The translations under genes and the position numbers were made by a program. Of a stretch of DNA of 16,375 nucleotides, positions 6,617 through 13,848 are shown in pieces (position 1 is the first letter of the stretch; every line of letters starts with the position of its first letter). The notes beneath the pieces were generated by a model. It saw nothing but the letters and a program-made list of their open reading frames with translations, was not told where the DNA came from and ran no database searches. This DNA comes from CAZQSL01 sp964595945 (GTDB lineage Bacteria > UBP15 > UBA6099 > JAJRTR01). The DNA lies in NCBI GenBank assembly GCA_964595945.1, contig CAZQSL010000084.1, forward strand, positions 1 through 16,375. Reading direction: 5' to 3'.

Positions 6617-7642
6617 ATGAACGAAGTACTCGACGAAAGATCGCGAAAAAGCCAGATCGAAATATTGAGGATATTGAAGGAATCGGCCACCCCCGTCGGC
6701 AGCGTGAGGATAGTCGAGGCGCTCGAATCCATGGGTGTCGACATGAACGAACGCACGGTACGCTTTCACCTGCGGCGCATGGACGAGCAGGGACTGACCC
6801 GCATGATTTCACCCCGGATCGGACGCGTGATACTGCCCAGGGGACTCGAAGTGCTCGAAAGCGAGCGCGTGATCAACCGCATGAGATTTATCGTGTCGAA
6901 GATCGACGGTCTGAGCTACGATATGTCGTTCAGTCCCACGCAGATGGACGGCGATGTGGTAGTGAACTTTTCACTGATACCGGTCAGTCAGATATGGGCC
7001 GCACTCGATGAGATAATCGCCGCATTCAGGATGAAGCTCGGGATGGGGCGGCTCGTGCTGCTCAAGGCTCCGGGCGAATGTCTGGGACGAAGCATCGTGC
7101 CGGAGGGCTATGTGGGTTTTGGCACTGTGTGCAGCGTGACGCTCAATGGAGCGCTGCTCAAGATGAGCGTGCCGGTCGCTTCGCGCTATGGCTGCCTGCT
7201 GAGGCTCGAAAACGGCCAGCCGGTGGGTTTCACCGAACTCGTCGACTATCTCGGAGTGACGATCGACCCGCTCGTGCTGTTCCTGCGAGCAGGCATGACG
7301 AGCGTGAGGAGCGCCGCGAAGGGTCAGAGCGGCGTGGTGGGCGCGAGTTTCAGGGAAATCCCGGCCGCGGCGGGCAAAGTCCTTTCTGATGTTTACGAAC
7401 GGCTCGAACGCATCGGACTCGGCGGCGTGCTCGCCGTGGGCAAACCCAACCAGCCACTGCTCAACGTGCCGGTCAACGAAGGCATGATCGGCCTTGCAGT
7501 CCTCGGCGGCATCAACCCGGTCGCTGCGGCGCATGAAATGGGTATCACCACGCTCAATGTCGCTCTGCACAGCCTCGTGGGATTCAACGAGCTGTTCGAC
7601 TTCGAAGAACTCGAAGTGAGGATGAGGGAAATAGCGAAATAG
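6617..7642 (+). CDS. NrpR-type (DUF128) transcriptional regulator with winged helix and one NrpR domain
   Basis: A 341-residue regulator. Residues 10-75 form a winged helix of the RNase R/NrpR N-terminal kind (EILRILKESATPVGSVRIVE, then NERTVRFHLRRMDEQGLT). Residues about 85-340 form one NrpR domain, with GFGTVCSVTLNGALLK, AAAGKVLSDVYERLERIGLGG and the NEGMIGLAVLGGINPVAAAHE segment typical of DUF128. NrpR of methanogens represses nitrogen genes until 2-oxoglutarate binds; some of those proteins carry two such domains, while this one has a single copy. I chose the ATG at 6617 because GAGG lies eight bases upstream and homologues begin near this point. A TTG at 6530 opens the frame earlier but lies almost at the predicted transcription start, so I rejected it. 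It is divergent from the glutamate synthase operon, its likely target. Confidence 0.85.
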   Translation: MNEVLDERSRKSQIEILRILKESATPVGSVRIVEALESMGVDMNERTVRFHLRRMDEQGLTRMISPRIGRVILPRGLEVLESERVINRMRFIVSKIDGLSYDMSFSPTQMDGDVVVNFSLIPVSQIWAALDEIIAAFRMKLGMGRLVLLKAPGECLGRSIVPEGYVGFGTVCSVTLNGALLKMSVPVASRYGCLLRLENGQPVGFTELVDYLGVTIDPLVLFLRAGMTSVRSAAKGQSGVVGASFREIPAAAGKVLSDVYERLERIGLGGVLAVGKPNQPLLNVPVNEGMIGLAVLGGINPVAAAHEMGITTLNVALHSLVGFNELFDFEELEVRMREIAK

Positions 7643-7644
7643 TG

Positions 7645-7674
7645 TTGATTTGAGATTCGCGAAACCCTTATAAT
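7645..7674 (+). promoter_or_regulatory. Promoter for the exported glycosidase-like gene
   Basis: TTGATT (7645-7650), an 18-base spacer and TATAAT (7669-7674) lie right after the regulator stop codon. Transcription would begin near 7681, leaving a leader of roughly 80 bases before the chosen TTG start. No clear terminator was seen between the regulator and this promoter. Confidence 0.5.
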
Positions 7675-7763
7675 TACTAATCTTTTTCATTCCGGCGCCT
7701 CTCCGCCCCGATTCTCGTGTGAGACGCTTTCTCAGCATTTCAGATTTATCAACGGAGATTCAT

Positions 7764-10742
7764 TTGAATTCGTTCAGGACGAGTGCAGTTTCGCATTATC
7801 CTTTGGCCCCGAATACCGCAATGGTATCCGGTGCTGCAGCCGTGGCGAAGATGGCTGCGCAGATTGTCCTGCTGCTTGCGGTCGTGTTTTGCGGCGTCGG
7901 AGCGGCGGCCGCCGAGACGATAAATCCGAATGCCGTGATCGTGGCGGATGATGCGGCCCCCTGCGTGAGACACGGCGCGGAGCATCTCGCAGCGGTGATG
8001 AGTCAGTTGTACGGCAGGAAAGCCGCTGTCTCCTCAAAGATCGATCCGGCAGACGGCATGCCGGCGGTGATCATGACTGCCGAAAGCCCTGTCCCGGGCG
8101 CGGGCATTGCCGGTGATATCGGCATCGTGCCTCAAAAAGCCGAGTCTTACGGCATTTTCATCGTAGATGGCGCCGTGATCGGTCTCGGACGCGACGACAC
8201 CGGCGCGATGTATGCCGCTTATGACATCGCCGAACAGTTGAATCTTTACGGAAAAGTCACGGAAAAAATCGAGAGCCCAGCAAATGCCATCCGCGCGATC
8301 AATCCGTTCTTCCATGTCGAAGCGCTCGAAGATGACAATTCGTGGTTTTACGACGAAAATTACTGGAAAAGCTATCTCGACACGCTCAGCCTCGCGCGAT
8401 TCAATCTGCTCGACATCCACGCGATGTTCGATCTCCGCACCACTTTTTTCCCCAACGCCTATCTCTATCTGACCAAACCGGCAAAATATCCCGCCGTGGG
8501 CGTGCCTGCCGATCGCGCGCGAAAAAATATGGAAATGTTTCAGCACATCGTGCAGCTTGCTTCCGCTCGCGGCATCAGGGTTTCGCTCATGAGCTACCAC
8601 GCGAGCTGGCGCAAGACCGACCGCGACCCGCAGGACATCGAACCGGACGAAGCTACACTCACCAACTACACCAATGCCGCAGTGACCGAAATCCTCCAGA
8701 AAGTGCCTGATCTCTACATGACCGGCTTCCGCATCGGCGAGTCAGGCATGCGCGGCGACTTTTACAAGGGCGCTTATGTCGATGCCATAAAAAAATCCGG
8801 CAAAGACATCAGGCTCTACACCCGCACATGGCTGACATCCACCGAAAGCGTGCGCAGTCTCGCCGCCAGTTTCCCGGGACGCACCTACATCGAAATCAAG
8901 TACAACGGCGAACACCTCGGCCTGCCATATCACGCCATGACGCAGCCCCGCGAAGGATTCACCGACAGCTACAGCTACGAAGACTACACGGGCTGGCCAC
9001 GCGACTACCGCATCATCTGGCAGGTGCGCGCAAACGGCACACACAGGGTCTTCCGCTGGGGCGATCCCGAATTCGTGCGCCGCACCATCGGCACTTTCCA
9101 GTTCGGCTCCGCCGACGGATTCACGCTCGAACCCATGATCTCCTACTATCCGGTCACTGACTCCGTGTTCAGAAAAGACTTCGCACGCAACGCGTTCCGC
9201 TGGGATCACGACCGCAACTGGTACTGGTACATGCTCTGGGGCCGCCTGTCATACGACCCCGCCACGCCACAAGAAGTCTGGATGTCGGAATTCCGCCACA
9301 GATTCGGCGAAAAATCAGCAAAATCCGTTTTCGATGCTGTCAACACGATGAGCAAAATCGTCCCTCTCATATACTCATGGCGCTGCCTCGGCCCCGACCA
9401 CCGCCAGATGGCGCCCGAACTCGAACCCGGCGGCTCTATCATCGACTTCGCCGACAACACCCCCCTCGACCCGCTCACCATGTATGGCATCTCCGATTTC
9501 GCAGCCGACTACATCACCAATGCGCCCGCACTCAAGGCGAAACTCTCTCCGCTCGAAGCAGCATCGATGCTCGACGGCTACGCCATGAAAACGGCGGACA
9601 GCATCACTGCCGCTAAAGAGGGCATCGACCCGGCCAATCGTGAATTCGCCACACTCGCAGCCGAATCGGAAATGCTCGCCGCTCTGGCACGCTATTATGC
9701 GGCGAAAATCAGGGCAGCCACTTTTTTTGAGTTTTACAAACTCACAGGCACGTATCCCGAACTCGTCTGGGCCGAAAAATACACCCGCGACGCCGTGGAC
9801 GAATGGCTGTCGCTCGCCGCAACAGGCGAGAGTATTTTCAATCCCGTCCCGGATATCCTCAGGATGAAGCCCCAAACCGGAAAACCCACTTATCAGTGGA
9901 GCGACATGACATCCACTATAATGAAAGATGTTGAAATTGTAGAGGCTGAAATCAACCGTTTCGACGACCGCCAAAAAGAATGCCGTGAGCTCGCCGTTAA
10001 ACACCTGCCCAACTACAATCCGCGCGCGGGTTATTCGTTGAGGATTGCGGCTACCGTGCAATGCGGGGGCGATAGCGCGACAGCTACACTCCACTACCGG
10101 CGCGCTGGCGAGACAACTTTCAACTCCGTAAAAATGGAGCGCGAAGATACCACTCCTTCCTTCAGTGCCCTGATTTCATCGGGATTTTCACACGGCCAGG
10201 TCGAATATTACATCGAGGCTTCGAGTGACGGGAGGACGGCCCGCTATCCCCGCGGCAACGCGCCAGGCGTCAGTGGCGCAAGCAGGAAAGATTATTCCAT
10301 AGACGACTACATGAACGGCACAGCACGCAAAGACAGGCGGATAAATGCCACTGTCAAGGAAATGGAAAAATCCAGTTTTGTACTTTTAAGATATGCCGAA
10401 GAAGGGGCCGCGCCCATAATCGAAGCGCCTGAAAACATTGTTTTTGAAAAGGGCGAAAAGATCAATGTCAAGGTCCGCGCCCGTGACGGATCCGGCATCA
10501 GCAACATGACAATATTTTACAAAAAAATGCCATCTACGGATAAGTGGCGCTCGAAGGAAATGGTATCAAACGGAGATCAGTACAGCGCCGTGCTGCCACT
10601 CGACGCGAGCGGGCTACTGTATTTTTTCCAGGCGTCCGATATCTATGGAAATGCCGCGAGCGCACCTGATTTCAGGACTCAGACACCGTATTATGTGATA
10701 GATTCGTGGGATCCGCAGATAAATCCTTATGCGGAAAGGTGA
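7764..10742 (+). CDS. Large exported glycosidase-like protein with C-terminal beta-sandwich domains
   Basis: About 992 residues, exported. A basic and hydrophobic stretch (VAKMAAQIVLLLAVVFCGVG, then AAAAET) is a signal peptide. An N-terminal alpha/beta domain follows (CVRHGAEHLAAVMSQLYG, then GLGRDDTGAMYAAYDIAEQL), as in the GH20/GH67 non-catalytic N-domain. Next comes a barrel-like region (RFNLLDIHAMFDLRTTFF, RGIRVSLMSYHASW). Acidic residues in conserved-looking loops are Glu326 (RIGESGMRGD), Glu383 (KYNGEHLG) and Glu456 (FTLEPMISYY); which are catalytic is unknown. From about 750 to the end are two beta-sandwich modules ending in LLYFFQASDIYGNAASAP, of the kind used for carbohydrate or surface attachment. 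I chose TTG 7764 for its GGAG six bases upstream. ATG 7821 lacks a site but would also give a signal peptide; GTG 7719 is also in frame. A relation to alpha-glucuronidase or hexosaminidase clans is likely; the substrate is unknown. Confidence 0.72.
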   Translation: MNSFRTSAVSHYPLAPNTAMVSGAAAVAKMAAQIVLLLAVVFCGVGAAAAETINPNAVIVADDAAPCVRHGAEHLAAVMSQLYGRKAAVSSKIDPADGMPAVIMTAESPVPGAGIAGDIGIVPQKAESYGIFIVDGAVIGLGRDDTGAMYAAYDIAEQLNLYGKVTEKIESPANAIRAINPFFHVEALEDDNSWFYDENYWKSYLDTLSLARFNLLDIHAMFDLRTTFFPNAYLYLTKPAKYPAVGVPADRARKNMEMFQHIVQLASARGIRVSLMSYHASWRKTDRDPQDIEPDEATLTNYTNAAVTEILQKVPDLYMTGFRIGESGMRGDFYKGAYVDAIKKSGKDIRLYTRTWLTSTESVRSLAASFPGRTYIEIKYNGEHLGLPYHAMTQPREGFTDSYSYEDYTGWPRDYRIIWQVRANGTHRVFRWGDPEFVRRTIGTFQFGSADGFTLEPMISYYPVTDSVFRKDFARNAFRWDHDRNWYWYMLWGRLSYDPATPQEVWMSEFRHRFGEKSAKSVFDAVNTMSKIVPLIYSWRCLGPDHRQMAPELEPGGSIIDFADNTPLDPLTMYGISDFAADYITNAPALKAKLSPLEAASMLDGYAMKTADSITAAKEGIDPANREFATLAAESEMLAALARYYAAKIRAATFFEFYKLTGTYPELVWAEKYTRDAVDEWLSLAATGESIFNPVPDILRMKPQTGKPTYQWSDMTSTIMKDVEIVEAEINRFDDRQKECRELAVKHLPNYNPRAGYSLRIAATVQCGGDSATATLHYRRAGETTFNSVKMEREDTTPSFSALISSGFSHGQVEYYIEASSDGRTARYPRGNAPGVSGASRKDYSIDDYMNGTARKDRRINATVKEMEKSSFVLLRYAEEGAAPIIEAPENIVFEKGEKINVKVRARDGSGISNMTIFYKKMPSTDKWRSKEMVSNGDQYSAVLPLDASGLLYFFQASDIYGNAASAPDFRTQTPYYVIDSWDPQINPYAER

Positions 10743-10747
10743 AAATT

Positions 10748-10776
10748 TGTTAGGATTGTGTAAAGATTATGTTAGG
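10748..10776 (+). promoter_or_regulatory. Candidate PHO box: three 7-bp direct repeats at 11-bp period
   Basis: TGTTAGG, TGTAAAG and TGTTAGG begin at 10748, 10759 and 10770, each separated by four bases. This 7+4 layout is that of PhoB/PhoP-family sites, which bind tandem response-regulator monomers once per helical turn. The last repeat ends 12 bases before a TATAAA -10, where PhoB-type boxes commonly stand in for a -35. It precedes a DUF47-DUF47-PiT phosphate operon, so the context fits. Whether it activates or represses is not shown; in Sinorhizobium meliloti PhoB represses orfA-pit. Confidence 0.6.
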
Positions 10777-10788
10777 AAAACGTGAGTA

Positions 10789-10796
10789 TATAAAAT
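10789..10796 (+). promoter_or_regulatory. -10 region of the phosphate operon
   Basis: TATAAA (10789-10794), overlapping TAAAAT (10791-10796), follows the PHO-box-like repeats. No convincing -35 hexamer is present 16-18 bases upstream, which is consistent with an activator-dependent promoter. The leader to the ATG at 10846 would be about 45 bases. Confidence 0.42.
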
Positions 10797-10845
10797 ATAG
10801 GGTCAATGACGTACGGGGCGGCGGAGAGCCAGGGAGGAATTCACA

Positions 10846-11496
10846 ATGAAGATGTTCGGAAAAAAAGCGGAGACTCTGAAGGATGTCATCGAACGCTACG
10901 TGAAAGAGATGCGCGGCACGATCAAGCTGTTCGAGAATTTCTTCATGGAATACATCAGGGAAGCGACACAGGAGAAAATGCTGGAGATCGCGCGCGAGGT
11001 CAGGCACTCGGAAACGAGATGCGACGACGTGAGGCGCGAGGTGCAGGCTCTGCTGTATACTGGCGCTTTCATGCCTGATTTCAGAGGCGACATCTTCGAC
11101 CTGATCGAGCGTGCCGACCGTGTGCCCAACAAGATCGAGGAGCTCGCGGTGTTCGTGTCATTTGCGTTCGTGCATCTGCCGAAAGACCTTGAGAGGGAAT
11201 TCGAAACGATGGTCATCAAGACGATCCTGTGCGCCAACAGCCTCGCGGACGCCGTCGAACTGGTTATGGTCGATCTCGACAAGGCCGCGCAGAAAGCAAA
11301 ATACGTCGAAGAGGTCGAAAGCGAGATCGACAAGATCGAACGCCACATGATGCATGTGATATTTCATCATAACGACATCGATCAGGGGACAAAGATACTG
11401 TTCAAGAAATTCGTCGAGGGCATTTCGAGCATATCCGACAAGGCCGAAGACGCGTCTGACAGGATCGAATTGATGGCAATCAAGAGGAAACACTGA
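10846..11496 (+). CDS. DUF47/PhoU-like protein, first copy
   Basis: A 216-residue, mostly helical DUF47 protein (PhoU-like, TIGR00153 type). DUF47 genes are commonly paired with PiT permeases and are thought to control phosphate uptake. The conserved core REVRHSETRCDDVRREV, FMPDFRGDIFDLIERAD and the acidic E/D-x3-D-like helices (ESEIDKIE, DKAEDASDRIE) match the metal-binding PhoU repeat pattern. AGGA lies seven bases before the ATG. It is first of three co-directional genes, 35 bases before a second DUF47 copy starting at 11532. It has no signal peptide or membrane segment, so it should act on the cytoplasmic face. Confidence 0.88.
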   Translation: MKMFGKKAETLKDVIERYVKEMRGTIKLFENFFMEYIREATQEKMLEIAREVRHSETRCDDVRREVQALLYTGAFMPDFRGDIFDLIERADRVPNKIEELAVFVSFAFVHLPKDLEREFETMVIKTILCANSLADAVELVMVDLDKAAQKAKYVEEVESEIDKIERHMMHVIFHHNDIDQGTKILFKKFVEGISSISDKAEDASDRIELMAIKRKH

Positions 11497-11531
11497 GGAC
11501 AGAAGGGAAAGTGACGGGAGCGGGTGAGCAA

Positions 11532-12173
11532 ATGAGTGAAGAAAAAATGACACTGAAGCAGGAAATCGCGAAATATTGCGAAGAGATGATACAGTGCGCG
11601 AAGTTATTTCAGGATTTTTTCCTTGCCTATACAAATGGGAAATGCGGCGACGAGATGATGGACATGGTGCGCGAAGTGCGCCACTCGGAGGCACGTTGCG
11701 ATATTTGCAGGCGCGAGGTGCATTCCGTGCTGTACGAGCATAATTATATGCCTGACCTGAGGTCTGACATTTTCGATCTGATCGAAAAGATCGATGGTGT
11801 GCCCAACAGGATGGAGGCAATTGTAGTCTATGTATCGGTGGCATGCACGCCAATCCAGCAGGACATGAAGGAAGATTTCGAGCAGATGGTGCGCAAGACT
11901 GTGACTTGTGTGGAAAATCTGGCGGAGTCGATCAATCATGTGCTGCTCGATCTGAAAATCGCGTCGGAAAAGGCCAAGTATGTGGAGGATGTCGAGAGTG
12001 ATGTGGACAAGCTGGAGCGCAGCCTGTACCAGAAGATTTTCGCTAACAAAGAGATAGACATGGGCACCAAGATGCTATTGAGAAAATTCGTGGAAGAAGT
12101 GGCGGATGTCTCTGACAGGGCGGAAGACACTTCGGACATTATCGAGCTTATGATGATCAAGCGCAGGGCATGA
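11532..12173 (+). CDS. DUF47/PhoU-like protein, second copy
   Basis: A 213-residue paralogue of the preceding gene. The alignment is clear across REVRHSEARCDICRREV, YMPDLRSDIFDLIEKID-GVPN, KAKYVEDVESDVDKLE and the C-terminal DVSDRAEDTSDIIELM. It differs in several cysteines (CEEMIQC, KCGDE, CDICRRE, TCVEN), so the two copies have diverged and may form a heterodimer. An in-frame GTG at 11511 would add seven residues. I chose the ATG at 11532 because its length before the TLK alignment point resembles the first copy and GGAG lies 11 bases upstream, but the start is uncertain. The PiT gene follows after 34 bases, giving a DUF47-DUF47-PiT order. Confidence 0.85.
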   Translation: MSEEKMTLKQEIAKYCEEMIQCAKLFQDFFLAYTNGKCGDEMMDMVREVRHSEARCDICRREVHSVLYEHNYMPDLRSDIFDLIEKIDGVPNRMEAIVVYVSVACTPIQQDMKEDFEQMVRKTVTCVENLAESINHVLLDLKIASEKAKYVEDVESDVDKLERSLYQKIFANKEIDMGTKMLLRKFVEEVADVSDRAEDTSDIIELMMIKRRA

Positions 12174-12207
12174 TCGTGAAAGATAAAATTGGAAAGGGGT
12201 TGCGGAC

Positions 12208-13176
12208 TTGAACTTAGGGTGGTTGTCAGGCGGACTATTTCTGGGATGGTCGCTCGGAGCGAACGACGCATCGCATGTATTCGGCACTGCGGTAGGCAGC
12301 AGGGCGATAAAATTCAGGACTGCCGTGATCTGCATCTGCATATTTTGCGTGATAGGATCAGTGCTCGAAGGACCGAACTGTTTTAAAAAATATAGCGATA
12401 TCGCGGGGACAATTTCCCTGCAGACGGCATTTCTGATCACGGTGGCGTCTGCCGTGTCGATCACGATCATGACGCTGCTGAAGATGCCTGTGTCGACGAC
12501 GCAGACGGTCGTAGGCGCGATCATGGGCGCCACGATTGCCTCGAAGGGCGCCGGAGCTATCAACATGGGAGAACTTGGCGGCATAGTCGTGTGCTGGATC
12601 GGCACTCCGATCGGCGCCATGATCATCGCCTATATCCTTTATTTCGTGATCGGCGCGATTTGGAATCAGTTTTTCTTCAAGCGGATAGAATTGATGGACA
12701 AGATACTGAAGGGCGGGCTCGTGGTGGCCGGGTGTTATGGCGCTTATGCGCTCGGAGCCAACAACGTAGCCAATGTAGTCGGCATTTTCAAGGGCATTTC
12801 CATCGGTGGCCATGTGATAGATGACAGGATGCTCGCGCTGATCGGCGCGCTCGCGATATGTGTCGGCGTCATTACTTTCAGCAAGGGCGTGATGATGACA
12901 GTGGGCGAAAACCTTGTGCCACTTGTCCCCTTTACGGCATTTATCGCTGTGCTTGCAGAGGCGGCGACTGTGCACTTTTACGCGCTCATCGGCGTGCCGG
13001 TTTCGACCGGACAGGCAATGGTGGGCGCGGTACTGGGCATGGGTCTGGTCAAGGGTATGCGCTCTGTAAATAATAAGGTAATAACGAACATCGGGATAGC
13101 GTGGGTGACAAGTCCGCTGTCGGCGGGCATTGTGTCATTTTTGCTGATCAAGCATGTTTTGAAGTTCATCGCGTGA
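12208..13176 (+). CDS. pit: PiT-family inorganic phosphate permease
   Basis: A 322-residue polytopic membrane protein of the PiT family, which imports phosphate coupled to protons or sodium. The two inverted halves each carry a signature: GANDASHVFGTAVGS near residue 18 and GANNVANVVGIF near residue 185. The conserved VSTTQTVVGAIMG and VSTGQAMVGAVLG motifs end each half. About ten hydrophobic segments are visible. It is short compared with E. coli PitA and resembles the compact bacterial/archaeal type found beside DUF47. The start is a TTG with a good GGAAAGGGG site eight bases upstream, which may keep expression low relative to the DUF47 genes. Two signature positions are unusual: His for Asn in the first copy and Asn for Asp in the second. 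Confidence 0.92.
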   Translation: MNLGWLSGGLFLGWSLGANDASHVFGTAVGSRAIKFRTAVICICIFCVIGSVLEGPNCFKKYSDIAGTISLQTAFLITVASAVSITIMTLLKMPVSTTQTVVGAIMGATIASKGAGAINMGELGGIVVCWIGTPIGAMIIAYILYFVIGAIWNQFFFKRIELMDKILKGGLVVAGCYGAYALGANNVANVVGIFKGISIGGHVIDDRMLALIGALAICVGVITFSKGVMMTVGENLVPLVPFTAFIAVLAEAATVHFYALIGVPVSTGQAMVGAVLGMGLVKGMRSVNNKVITNIGIAWVTSPLSAGIVSFLLIKHVLKFIA

Positions 13177-13737
13177 CGGGTGGCGGTCTCTCATGCTGAA
13201 GGCGCATCCGCAATAATTCTGGCGGTAAAACCCGAACTGGCGGGAGAGTCCGCAACTTTTTCTGAAGCCGTCATTTTTCTTGAAATCAGCTGTCAGAAAA
13301 GAGATTTTGTCACAACCTGAGGCCGCGCCGCGACCTTCCGTGTTTATGGTGGCGGCATTTTTGTGGGGACTGACGGACAGAGTGGTGGTGAAAACCGGAA
13401 AGTGACCGCTGGCAGCGATGGCGGCGGTTTTTTCGAGCCGGTACCTGAAGCAGAGCCGGCATCTTTCGCCCCCTTCGGGGTCTTTTTCGTGGCCGGCGAT
13501 AGCATCGAGCCATTCCCGGGGTACATATTCGCCGGTGATCAGTGGTAAGTTGTAGTTGTCCGCGAGGACCTTGATTTCGTGTGCGCGGAGCCGGTATTCG
13601 GACTCCGGATGGATATTGGGATTGAAAAAAAAGAGAGTCGGGGCGTAGTCGCGCGCGAGCAGTGCGGCCACATGCGACGCGCATGGCGCGCAGCAGGCGT
13701 GCAGGAGTATTGGGGTGGATTTCCGTGGATGAGTCAT
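13135..13737 (-). CDS. queH: Epoxyqueuosine reductase QueH
   Basis: A 200-residue QueH (former DUF208) protein. It performs the last step of queuosine tRNA modification, reducing epoxyqueuosine, and is the B12-independent substitute for QueG. Visible motifs are LLHACCAPCASH (Cys15, 16, 19), FFFNPNIHPESEYRLRAHE, ERCRLCFRYRLEKTA, FTTTLSVSPHKN, FKKNDGFRKSCGLSRQFGFYRQNYCGCAFS. These cysteines bind the iron-sulphur centre and support catalysis in characterised QueH. The start at 13737 has GGCAGG seven bases upstream; a GTG at 13794 would give a longer form without a good ribosome site. It converges on pit and the 3' ends overlap by 42 bases. It lies 111 bases downstream of the PhnD-like gene and may share its transcript. 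Confidence 0.93.
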   Translation of the reverse strand: MTHPRKSTPILLHACCAPCASHVAALLARDYAPTLFFFNPNIHPESEYRLRAHEIKVLADNYNLPLITGEYVPREWLDAIAGHEKDPEGGERCRLCFRYRLEKTAAIAASGHFPVFTTTLSVSPHKNAATINTEGRGAASGCDKISFLTADFKKNDGFRKSCGLSRQFGFYRQNYCGCAFSMRDRHPSRDELQNMLDQQK

Positions 13738-13848
13738 ACTGTGGCCTGCCGGCACAGGAGCATACCACAAGATGTGTAACTGGGCAGGCAACACGTAAGA
13801 CGGACAATAAAGACATGCAAGATGCTATGGTTATTAAGTAACAAGCCC

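Noticed and set aside
8034..10094. Minus-strand open frames at 8034-8600, 8742-9209 and 9375-10094
   Set aside because: They lie antisense within the exported glycosidase-like gene, with no domains or ribosome sites.
13310..13816. Overlapping minus-strand frame of 168 residues across queH
   Set aside because: It is Arg/Pro-rich shadow sequence in another frame; the queH frame has all the family motifs.
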